Of a DNA stretch of 57,014 bases, positions 1 to 8,329 are shown piece by piece. Source of the stretch: Massilibacteroides sp. (lineage in GTDB: Bacteria; Bacteroidota; Bacteroidia; Bacteroidales; Tannerellaceae). The position numbers and the translations under genes are program-made. Each line of letters starts with the position of its first letter. Positions within the stretch are counted from its first letter, which is position 1. A model generated the notes under the pieces. It had not been told where the DNA came from. It saw nothing but the letters and a program-made list of their open reading frames with translations, and made no database searches. The stretch is from the NCBI RefSeq assembly GCF_028705895.1, contig NZ_JAQWCQ010000019.1, positions 1-57,014 on the forward strand, read 5' to 3'.

Positions 1-522
1 ATTTTTTTTATTGGATGTTCAGATAGTCGTATTTCTGTGGAACAACTATTGCAAACTGATATAGGTGATGTATTCGTACATCGTAATATTGCAAACTTAG
101 CACCCAATAATGACTTTAATTTTATTTCTGCCCTCAACTATGCTGTAAGTCACCTAAAGGTAAAACATATCATTGTATGCGGACATTATAACTGCGGAGG
201 AGTTAGCGCATCTATGGAAATTGAAGATTTGGGTTTTTTAAATCCATGGATCAGAAATATTCGAGATGTATTCCGCCTGCATAAAGAGGAATTAGAAAGC
301 ATTAAAGACAAAACAGAGCGTGCAAACCGCCTGATTGAATTAAACGTGATAGAGCAATGCGTCAATATAGCTAAAACAGTAGATGTCCAAAAAGCGTACA
401 GGAGCAGGAGGATCAACCTGCATGGTTGGGTATTTGATCTTCATACAGGAACATTAATAGACCTGAAAATAGATATTGATAGAATCATGAGAGAATTAGA
501 CAGCATTTATAGATTAGTTTAA
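1..522 (+). CDS. Beta-class carbonic anhydrase, 5' end outside window
   Basis: Catalyses reversible hydration of CO2 to bicarbonate in the cytoplasm with an active-site zinc. The reading frame is open from base 1, so the gene starts upstream of the window. The first visible residues include GCSDSR, the first zinc Cys with the Asp/Arg pair, and further on CGHYNCGG supplies the zinc His and second Cys. The end of the protein (HGWVFDLHTGTL) is the usual C-terminal beta-carbonic anhydrase signature, so the gene is intact at its 3' end. It converges on the rhamnosidase gene that follows, with a perfect inverted repeat between them. Family assignment is secure; the physiological role (bicarbonate for carboxylases in a CO2-requiring gut-type organism) is inferred. 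Confidence 0.95.
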   Translation: MFFIGCSDSRISVEQLLQTDIGDVFVHRNIANLAPNNDFNFISALNYAVSHLKVKHIIVCGHYNCGGVSASMEIEDLGFLNPWIRNIRDVFRLHKEELESIKDKTERANRLIELNVIEQCVNIAKTVDVQKAYRSRRINLHGWVFDLHTGTLIDLKIDIDRIMRELDSIYRLV

Positions 523-528
523 CGAAAT

Positions 529-578
529 ATTCCTAAACTCATACCCTTCGTAAATCCAGAAAGAATGAGTTTAGGAAT
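529..578. terminator. Inverted repeat between convergent genes
   Basis: A perfect 14-bp inverted repeat (ATTCCTAAACTCAT at 529-542 and its complement at 565-578) lies between the convergent carbonic anhydrase and rhamnosidase genes. There is no strong T-run, so a bidirectional terminator is an inference from position and symmetry. Confidence 0.5.
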
Positions 579-603
579 ACGACTATGTTATTGTTATCTA
601 TGA

Positions 604-3168
604 TTACCTGAACAACAACTGATGCGTACCGGCTTCAAGCTGAAATTCTTTTTCTTCGACAAGTATTGTTGCAGTACAACCAACGGGGATAGTTACAGAC
701 AAGCCATAACGTTCACCTTCTCGTTTCCACTCGCTGCGTATTATGCCTTTTACTGAATGATATTCGCCATGCGCCCAGTCAAGTCCCTCTACAAAATGGG
801 GCTCAATATTTATATGGGTAAAGCCCGGCTTATCTTCGTCGTACTGGATACCCGCCAGATAATTCATCATCCAGGCAGAAATATCTCCCATGAACACATG
901 ATTCAATGAAGCATCTCTGAACTCAGGGCTCAATGTCCAGGTCTCCGGAAGTGTCGTGTACCCCATTGTTTCCACCCAATACCCCCAGGAAGGAGCATCT
1001 GTTTTAGTCACCATTTTCATGACATCTTCTACATATCCATACTTCGTAAGCATGGCAGGAACAGTTTTACTTCCAATCAAACCAAAGTCTAAAAAATAAT
1101 CATTAGCAGCAACTATTTCATGCAGTTTATCTGCAACCAACTGCCTTTTTCCGGAAGGAGCAAGATGAAGATAGAGAGCAAGTGCTTGTGCTGTTTGCGT
1201 TCCATTAGCATATACTCCTGTTTCTTCATTAAAGAAGTTGTCATTAATCAGATTCTTCAATTCTTCGGCTTTCTTCTGATAAGGAGTAGCGTCTTTTCCT
1301 AACAACGCAGCAAATTTCGCCATCAGGGTATAGTCTAAATAATAATAAGCAGTTGAGGTGTAATTATTCGGGGTTGTCGCTTTCCAGTAAACCCAGTCAC
1401 CCAACCCATAAGTCAACATACCATTCTCTTCCTGTGTTTTCAAATAGTCCAGATACTTTTCCATTGTCGGATAAAGCCGTTCGATTGCTTGCGTATCATT
1501 ATAATATTTGTATAACGCATCGGGAATAATAAACATAGCAGCATCCCATACAGGACCTATCCATTTACCGTACCCCCATCCACTTGACGGTATAATACCT
1601 GAAATATCCCCCGCTTCGGTTTGGTTGTCGATAAAGTCATTCATCCACTTTTCATAAAGCGTAATCCCATCAAAACCGAGTAACCCCAAGTCTATGGAAA
1701 CATGCGCATCGGCAGTCCAACCGTTCTTTTCCCGTTGGGGACAGTCAGTCGGAATACTATGTAGGTTGCTACGATACGCCTGCATGGTAGCATTCCAGAT
1801 TTTATTCAGCAATGGATTTGAGCAGCTAAAATTTCCGACAGGCGCCACATCCGTATGCATAAATAAAGCCGTCAGATTGCCCTCTCCCATTTGGATAGGA
1901 CGCGAACTTTCCACTTCTACATATTGAAATCCATGATAAGCAAACGAAGGCATAAAGATTTCTTCTTCTCCACCCTTCAGTGTGTAAACATCCATTTGAA
2001 ATACCTCTCCGGGTTTTACCGGTTTATAATAAACATTGATATTTCCCTGCTCCAAACGACCATCTTCTTTTAAAAGCTCACCATGCTTGAGAGTAATGCG
2101 GGTTCCTGCTTCCCCTTTTACTTTCAGGCGGCATAATCCGGAAATATTTTCAGGGAATGAATACACATATAATGTATCACTAAAAGCTTTAATATTCGTT
2201 GGTTGAATTTCGTCAACGATATGTATGCCTGGCATTTGTTGTGCTGCCAAAAGCGGAGCCGGAGAAGAAGTAAGCGTAGCAGAATTCCATTGGCTATCAT
2301 CAAAGGAAGCCGTTTTCCAGCCTTCTTCTTCCAGACGGGCATCATATTGATCTCCACTATACAAGTTATTGTAGGTATAAGCCCCTGTCGAAGTCTTCCA
2401 GGAATCATCGGTCACAATCGTTTCTTCTGAATTATCGGCATACGTAATACGTAATTCGCAGAGCATACGCGGACGGTCACGCCAACGCGCTTCATGAAAG
2501 TTCCATACCGCAACTGATTGCTCATTGTACCAACCATTCCCAAGAACGGCAGCCAGAGCATTATCACCTTTTTTCAAATCCGACGTTACATCATGCGTTA
2601 CGTAAAGAATACGCTTATCAAAATGCGTATATCCGGGATCAAGATAGTTCTCTCCCACCCGATGCCCATTCAGGAACAATTCGTAATAACCTGCAGCGGC
2701 CACATAAAGACGTGCATTCTTGATCTCTTTTTCAGCAGTAAACTGCTTGCGAAACAAAGGTGCCGGTTCAAATTCTTTATCATGGCTATCGGTAATCCAC
2801 TGTCCGTTCCAATCAGATGAAGACAGTTTTGCTGTTTCAAACCAAGTTATCTCCGAAGGACGGGATTTATCTCCATTCTGGTCCCAAACCTCTACTTGCC
2901 AATAATAACGAGTATGCGGTTTGAGCTTCATTCCATTTTCGTAGGTTTGAAGATCTTTGGGATTCGTTCCTATTTTTATTTCATAACGATTCGGAGTAAA
3001 ATGTTCATCATCACCGGAATATTCCCAAGTAAAACGAGGATTCGATGCATCTAATCCCAAAGGTTCGGTTAAATAGTCGGTACGCAGATTCACCGGTACC
3101 GTATTATTAACACAGCTATTCAGAATCAATAAGATTCCCGCTGTTGCTATAAAGATTTTCTTTATCAT
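604..3168 (-). CDS. GH78 alpha-L-rhamnosidase lipoprotein (854 aa)
   Basis: Predicted to hydrolyse terminal alpha-L-rhamnosyl residues. The N-terminus has a lipoprotein signal (hydrophobic run then LILNSC), so it is probably anchored to a membrane and faces the periplasm or the cell surface. Then come an Ig-like N-terminal domain (RTDYLTEPLGLDASNPRFTW), beta-sandwich domains with the ELFLNGHRVGE motif, and an (alpha/alpha)6 catalytic barrel. The barrel holds DCPQREKNGWTAD, whose Glu matches the GH78 general acid, and TTLPETW, whose Glu is in the position of the second catalytic carboxylate. Last gene of the leftward rhamnose array, 51 bp after the previous one. Substrate (flavonoid glycoside, pectin or bacterial glycan) cannot be read from sequence. 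Confidence 0.93.
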   Translation of the reverse strand: MIKKIFIATAGILLILNSCVNNTVPVNLRTDYLTEPLGLDASNPRFTWEYSGDDEHFTPNRYEIKIGTNPKDLQTYENGMKLKPHTRYYWQVEVWDQNGDKSRPSEITWFETAKLSSSDWNGQWITDSHDKEFEPAPLFRKQFTAEKEIKNARLYVAAAGYYELFLNGHRVGENYLDPGYTHFDKRILYVTHDVTSDLKKGDNALAAVLGNGWYNEQSVAVWNFHEARWRDRPRMLCELRITYADNSEETIVTDDSWKTSTGAYTYNNLYSGDQYDARLEEEGWKTASFDDSQWNSATLTSSPAPLLAAQQMPGIHIVDEIQPTNIKAFSDTLYVYSFPENISGLCRLKVKGEAGTRITLKHGELLKEDGRLEQGNINVYYKPVKPGEVFQMDVYTLKGGEEEIFMPSFAYHGFQYVEVESSRPIQMGEGNLTALFMHTDVAPVGNFSCSNPLLNKIWNATMQAYRSNLHSIPTDCPQREKNGWTADAHVSIDLGLLGFDGITLYEKWMNDFIDNQTEAGDISGIIPSSGWGYGKWIGPVWDAAMFIIPDALYKYYNDTQAIERLYPTMEKYLDYLKTQEENGMLTYGLGDWVYWKATTPNNYTSTAYYYLDYTLMAKFAALLGKDATPYQKKAEELKNLINDNFFNEETGVYANGTQTAQALALYLHLAPSGKRQLVADKLHEIVAANDYFLDFGLIGSKTVPAMLTKYGYVEDVMKMVTKTDAPSWGYWVETMGYTTLPETWTLSPEFRDASLNHVFMGDISAWMMNYLAGIQYDEDKPGFTHINIEPHFVEGLDWAHGEYHSVKGIIRSEWKREGERYGLSVTIPVGCTATILVEEKEFQLEAGTHQLLFR

Positions 3169-3219
3169 GGCTGCTTTAATTAGTGTTTTAATTAGTAAAG
3201 ATAAGCACTTGTTTTAAAA

Positions 3220-5016
3220 CTAATGTACGATTTGCACTTCATCCGGGGCATCTATCTTACTTTCGATTTGGCCATTAATCACTTTATGGCTTATTCTAAT
3301 ATCTCCGTAAGGCGTAGGAAAAGTACCTTCTACCCATTTCAGATCGCCGAGATTGGGACGTATCTGAACAACTTTACAGCCTGGTTCAAGCACCTTTACT
3401 CCAAGAATATACTCACTCATCCAGGAAGTCGGTCCCGAAGCCCAACCATGACAAAGACTATGTCTAAGTCCTTCATAACAATACGCTCCGTAATCTCCGT
3501 GTATATCTTTTTTACCTTCGGGAACAAGTTCGTCAATCCGGCTTGCATTCGGCAACCAGTCAATATTAAAATCTTCCCAGAAAGTAGTCGCACCAAGATC
3601 AAGCATGGCTCCCCAGAACTCACGGATTACGTCCATAGCTCCCTGATAATTTCCTGCTTCGGCCATTGCTTTTAGCATATAATAACCATAGAAAGTAGAA
3701 AAGCCGCGAGAACCGTTAACCGAAAGGAATTTCTTGTTTGCCTCTTCCGCTTTCATCAATCCGGCTAATGCCATCAGGGCAGCTCCCTGTTTTGAGCCCG
3801 GAGCATCCGGAGCAATCTTCAGCTTCTTATAGTTTTTCGCTATTTTTTGTCCCGCTTTTGTCAATTTTGCTGCAGCCTCTTCACACTCTTTAGCCAATTG
3901 GTCTTCTCCAAGCACGGAACATAGTTCGCGTCCCGACTGCATAGCCCAAAGCATAAGCGATTGCAATCCGGCATCAATACCCTCTTTATTCTCACTTGAA
4001 GGCCAGTCTAAAAAACGATTTCCGTCCAACTGTTCACGGCCGTCTTTGTCAATCTTACTGATCAGTACCTTTAATAATCCGGTCAAGTATTCACGTTGCT
4101 CTTTTAAATACGCCAGATCTCCCTGATAATAATACCAGTCACGATGAATGAGCAACCACCAGATAGAATACGAACTGATACCATTCATCCAAGACGGCAA
4201 TGGCGTTGTATTCCGAATCAGGTCAAGACTTTTAGGAACAACTTCGTTATAACCGAAAACAGAATTTACAGTCATAATTTCCGGATGAAGATCGCCAATC
4301 CAAACCAAGCGGTCACGCTTAATGCCATCCCAGAGAAATTCCTGCATGTTCACATGTACGGTATAAGCTCCGGTCATCCAAATCTTATTCAACCGTTCAT
4401 CATTACTTTTGAACGATCCCCGATACGGGATATCCCGATACGAGAATATGGCAGAAATCTCTTTTATATCTAATTCGGTATCTTCATCTACAAGATCGAC
4501 GCGCACAAAACGAAAACCGGTTTGTCCCAATTGAATACATCCCAACCAAGGTAAGGTTACCACCTCATCCCGTATCGCATGGTCATTCGTCGCGCCCTTT
4601 ACCCCCTTGACATCATTCATTACCTCCGAAACAGATTCTCCAAAACGCACACGTACACGAGCCGCCGGATTTTGATTTGCAATCGTGGTAACAATTTCCA
4701 GCCCACCTTGTATCTCACAACCGAAATCAAGCACGATGCCACCTTTATGTTCCTTGTCGCTTATCAGTTTTAAACCGTTCTTTGCATTCAGATCGGCCTG
4801 TCCGATACCTTGTTTAAGCAAGACGTCTTCATTTCTCACATACTTGCCTGATTCATCCGATTTCCAGATGATCCGCGTCGGAGTCAGAAACGCGCGGGTT
4901 AATTCAGTTTTACGAATATGCGTATTTGCGTCTGAAACGACAGACGGAACCTGAGCTTTTATAACTAAAGGCAATAACAAAAAACAAACACCAATAAAAA
5001 AACAACTCTGTCTCAT
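3220..5016 (-). CDS. Divergent GH78-like six-hairpin glycosidase (598 aa)
   Basis: A secreted protein related to alpha-L-rhamnosidases. I chose the ATG at 5016 because it gives a clean signal peptide (MRQSCFFIGVCFLLLPLVIKAQ); a longer frame would begin at 5112 inside the upstream gene. A beta-sandwich region (about 60-200) precedes an (alpha/alpha)6 domain. The region equivalent to the GH78 acid motif reads DGIKRDRLVWIGD (residues 230-242) instead of DCPQRE: aligned with its neighbours, the acid Glu is replaced by Asp235. The second motif GATTFWEDF keeps its Glu, and HGWASGPTSW near the C-terminus is typical of rhamnosidase-like six-hairpin proteins. It sits 83 bp after the GH106 gene in the same array. 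It may have a different linkage or substrate specificity, or altered activity; family membership is likely, function less so. Confidence 0.82.
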   Translation of the reverse strand: MRQSCFFIGVCFLLLPLVIKAQVPSVVSDANTHIRKTELTRAFLTPTRIIWKSDESGKYVRNEDVLLKQGIGQADLNAKNGLKLISDKEHKGGIVLDFGCEIQGGLEIVTTIANQNPAARVRVRFGESVSEVMNDVKGVKGATNDHAIRDEVVTLPWLGCIQLGQTGFRFVRVDLVDEDTELDIKEISAIFSYRDIPYRGSFKSNDERLNKIWMTGAYTVHVNMQEFLWDGIKRDRLVWIGDLHPEIMTVNSVFGYNEVVPKSLDLIRNTTPLPSWMNGISSYSIWWLLIHRDWYYYQGDLAYLKEQREYLTGLLKVLISKIDKDGREQLDGNRFLDWPSSENKEGIDAGLQSLMLWAMQSGRELCSVLGEDQLAKECEEAAAKLTKAGQKIAKNYKKLKIAPDAPGSKQGAALMALAGLMKAEEANKKFLSVNGSRGFSTFYGYYMLKAMAEAGNYQGAMDVIREFWGAMLDLGATTFWEDFNIDWLPNASRIDELVPEGKKDIHGDYGAYCYEGLRHSLCHGWASGPTSWMSEYILGVKVLEPGCKVVQIRPNLGDLKWVEGTFPTPYGDIRISHKVINGQIESKIDAPDEVQIVH

Positions 5017-5099
5017 ATAATAAATATTTATTCCTATTCTAAATCTTTGCCGAAGCTCTTTGACCTGTCTGCCGAAGAGCCTAAAAAACAAAAGCCTGT

Positions 5100-8000
5100 T
5101 TATTTTGCACAAATTATCCTTACCGGGCCCAATAATCCTGATGATTGTAAGGGACTTATAGGTGTATATGGATTAACCAGCGCCCAAGTGGTACGTTCGT
5201 TTTCCGGCAAACTACTATCACCGATCAAACGATTCACCCAGTTGTTTACTACTGAAACTTCCACCTCGTTCTTTCCTTCCTTCACAAATTTACTTACATC
5301 AACCCGCCATGGAGCCGTCCATACACCACCAACATATTGACTGTTTATTTTCACTTTCGCCATGACAGACACGCGTCCCAAGTCTAAATAAATCGCACCC
5401 TTCGGCACAGAAGCCAGTTCAAATGTATTCGTATAAACGGCTTCTCCGGAATAATACTTTATCTGATCATTGGACGACTGCGTCCAATCGATCAATTGAT
5501 CCATAACAACAGATTCGGCCGGACCTCCTTTTGAAGCATCAAACTGTACACGCCAGGAGTTATTCAATGAGGCCAAGTCCTGCAATTCAGGATAATTTTC
5601 TTTTAGACCTCTATCATTTCCTTTTCCTGCCGCTTTTCTGAAAATAATAAAAGCACTTTCTAAGGGTTCGAGTTGCATAGGTACTGTTGTCAATCCATCC
5701 TCCACTTTAAAAGCCGGAAGGTTCCGAACACTTGCCTCCAACGGGTTCCAAAGTTCCGGTTGTTTTCCCGTCACCCGAAAACGAGGTGATACGCTTACGG
5801 TTTCTTCCGCCTGATTTGAGACGAAGTAAATATCTGCGTCGTCCACTCTGCGGTGAATAAATAATAACGGATCCTCAGGACTTGTTTTCATATCCGGATT
5901 AACACCAATGAGTTCAAAGACTTCTTCCATTGTCATGCCGGAACAAATCATACCTTTACCGACCTGCGCATGCTTAACGTTTACGCCGTCCACTTCTCCC
6001 CAGAGATCATCGGCAATAGATATCACCTCTTCATCTGCCTCCGGATATCCCTGCATACTTGGCGAACGACTTGGGCGGGGACCTAAGACAATAGCTCCTT
6101 GTTCTACAAAACCGGCGATCTTCTCTAACAAATCAGGACGTATGGTTTCCTGTTTAGGTAAAACAAGCACACTGTATTGTAAACCGTCCGGCAGAGTCAG
6201 TTTTCCATCCACCACTGAAGCACGCGTCATCAACACTTCGCGGTTTATATAATCGAAAGAATATCCCTTTGGTAAAGCCGGGTCACAAACACCGGTCATT
6301 TTCGGAACATCTTCTCCGATAAAATAAGCAACATCTGCGACATAGGTACCTTGTTGAAGCATATAATTGCATCTTTTCAGGTAATCCGTAAAAAGATCCA
6401 TATGACTGAACCATATATTTTTACGATTGAACTCATTCCCGAACCAGGCATTCATTCCCGGATTTTTATCTTCGTAAGGCTGCTGTATATATACGTGCAA
6501 CAAAGTATTGTTGATTCCTTCCGTGAAAAATCGGTCGCCTCGTTGTTTCATTGTTTTCGGATAACGGGCGAAATGTGATCCTCCACTGGTAAAAGATTCT
6601 GCGGATACTTTTGTCTTCCCATAAATATGTGCAGCCGAAGAGGCGGCACGATTCTCTATATTTCCCAGATCCCCTTCGCTCCAGAATTCTCCGCCGATTT
6701 CGTCCGATTGTCCTCCATATTGCAAAAATTCTCCGGGGAATCCCCAATGTCCGTAATTTTCCAACCAGGTAGTCAGACCGTGTTTATTACTCACTTCTTT
6801 TAAACCACCGACGTAATCATAAGCCACTTTATCTGCGACTAAACGACGCACGTCCCACAAGAAACGATCGGACTGGTCAGGACTACCCACAGTGTATCCT
6901 TTAAAAACAGGAAGGTAAGGCACAGGGTCATAGCCGTACTGTTCTTTAAACTCTTCTAAAAATCCATCCGTAAAGTTCTGTCCTCCGGTTTCATAACTAT
7001 CTTCCACCACAACACGCCAGGTGCGACGGTCGGCCTCCGGAATACGGCGAATTAGTTCTCCGAGAAATGCATCAAAATGAGATGCCACGTGCAATTTACT
7101 CATCTTATCCACTTCCAGGCCGGTTCCTTCAGGATCAGCAGGAGCATTAACCACCCCTGTAGGAGTCATACCTGTACGCATAACAATCCACTCTCCTTCC
7201 GGAACATCCCAGTTTAAATTCCCCGCTTCATCCATTTTTTCTGAGATATCCAATACGGCAGACGGTTCAATCAGTAAGGTATTATCTGTAATAGCTGGTT
7301 GAGCATCCCACAGATAGTCATGCCAGTATGGTAGTGGGGTCTGAAACATTTTTGCCAATGATTTCTCCGCATAACGTTCAACCACCGGAGTAGAGGTCAG
7401 CTTTATTTGACTAAAAACCGATTTATCGCGGGTATTCTTAAAAGAAATACGGCATTCACTCGCCTCTGTTTCCGGCAAAGCAATCGCCACAGGAGCAAAG
7501 GGATCAAACCCAACATTCAGGTTAGCATTTGTACGATTTATTGTAAACGTCCGGAGCGTTTTATATGTTCCACCTTCTTTTACCTGAAATTCTCCATCCG
7601 CATATGAGATACCTTCCGGATAAAAAATCAGGCTACGAACAGTATTTCCCGGCGACAAACGTATAGTAATAGTCGATTCACCTGCCGGTAAGACATACTG
7701 TTCTCCTTTCTTCATATTAGTTTGAGAACAAACGATCGATGTTCCACTTTTTGTCAATAAGTTTTCGCGGTATCCCTTATTTACAGGATAAGCAACTAAT
7801 TTTACATCTTCAAAATCGCTTGTCGGTTTCTCTAATTTAGCACGAAGCTTCTTTGGGCCTTCAACCCTCATTTCAGAGGAAGCTAAATAACGCATAGCCT
7901 CTTCCGGTTTGATCCAAGGACCTCCCGATTGACTCCATCCGGGACAATTAAAGATACCGATCTCTATATCCAATTCCGAAGCCGTCTTTAACGCGGTATG

Positions 8001-8315
8001 CATGATGTCCCACCATTCATCGGTAAATAGTTTAACTGTACCATGAGGAATACCTTGCTGATCTCCGATATTACCGATAAATGCCCGGTTTATACCGGCG
8101 TCTTTCATCGCATGCAGGTCTTTCACGACTCCTTCCTTAGAGATATTACCATTGATCCAATACCAATAGACACTCGTTTGTACTGAAGCCGGTATATCTT
8201 TGAAGCTAGCCTCCACGTCATCCATTGAAACAGTAGTCTGCTGCTGTTTACCGCAGGAAATCAGACAGCAGACTACAAAAAATGCAATAATTATCAACTT
8301 TATTCTCATGTACAT
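5100..8315 (-). CDS. GH106 alpha-L-rhamnosidase lipoprotein (1071 aa)
   Basis: Large exported glycosidase of the GH106 type, which removes alpha-L-rhamnose, in known cases from pectin side chains or natural-product rhamnosides. A lipoprotein signal is seen (IAFFVVCCLISCGK). The mature start carries SVYWYWINGNISKEGV and AMKDAGINRAFIGN, the usual GH106 opening of the catalytic TIM barrel. Further on are DSYETGGQNFTDGFLEEF and a beta-sandwich C-terminal region with KVKINSQYVGGVWTAPWRVD, typical of galactose-binding-like domains in this family. Length fits the family. It starts 14 bp after the stop of the upstream GH78 gene, so the two are almost certainly cotranscribed. Start codon could be Met1 or Met3; both keep the signal. 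Confidence 0.92.
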   Translation of the reverse strand: MYMRIKLIIIAFFVVCCLISCGKQQQTTVSMDDVEASFKDIPASVQTSVYWYWINGNISKEGVVKDLHAMKDAGINRAFIGNIGDQQGIPHGTVKLFTDEWWDIMHTALKTASELDIEIGIFNCPGWSQSGGPWIKPEEAMRYLASSEMRVEGPKKLRAKLEKPTSDFEDVKLVAYPVNKGYRENLLTKSGTSIVCSQTNMKKGEQYVLPAGESTITIRLSPGNTVRSLIFYPEGISYADGEFQVKEGGTYKTLRTFTINRTNANLNVGFDPFAPVAIALPETEASECRISFKNTRDKSVFSQIKLTSTPVVERYAEKSLAKMFQTPLPYWHDYLWDAQPAITDNTLLIEPSAVLDISEKMDEAGNLNWDVPEGEWIVMRTGMTPTGVVNAPADPEGTGLEVDKMSKLHVASHFDAFLGELIRRIPEADRRTWRVVVEDSYETGGQNFTDGFLEEFKEQYGYDPVPYLPVFKGYTVGSPDQSDRFLWDVRRLVADKVAYDYVGGLKEVSNKHGLTTWLENYGHWGFPGEFLQYGGQSDEIGGEFWSEGDLGNIENRAASSAAHIYGKTKVSAESFTSGGSHFARYPKTMKQRGDRFFTEGINNTLLHVYIQQPYEDKNPGMNAWFGNEFNRKNIWFSHMDLFTDYLKRCNYMLQQGTYVADVAYFIGEDVPKMTGVCDPALPKGYSFDYINREVLMTRASVVDGKLTLPDGLQYSVLVLPKQETIRPDLLEKIAGFVEQGAIVLGPRPSRSPSMQGYPEADEEVISIADDLWGEVDGVNVKHAQVGKGMICSGMTMEEVFELIGVNPDMKTSPEDPLLFIHRRVDDADIYFVSNQAEETVSVSPRFRVTGKQPELWNPLEASVRNLPAFKVEDGLTTVPMQLEPLESAFIIFRKAAGKGNDRGLKENYPELQDLASLNNSWRVQFDASKGGPAESVVMDQLIDWTQSSNDQIKYYSGEAVYTNTFELASVPKGAIYLDLGRVSVMAKVKINSQYVGGVWTAPWRVDVSKFVKEGKNEVEVSVVNNWVNRLIGDSSLPENERTTWALVNPYTPISPLQSSGLLGPVRIICAK

Positions 8316-8329
8316 TTATATTTTATTCT

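Noticed and set aside
3223-3675. A 150-codon open frame on the plus strand
   Set aside because: Antisense to the conserved C-terminus of the GH78-like gene, with no family motif.
5050-5081. Repeat GCCGAAG and GCTCTT/AAGAGC between the GH106 and GH78-like genes
   Set aside because: The stem is only six bases with a long loop and no T-run; probably chance.
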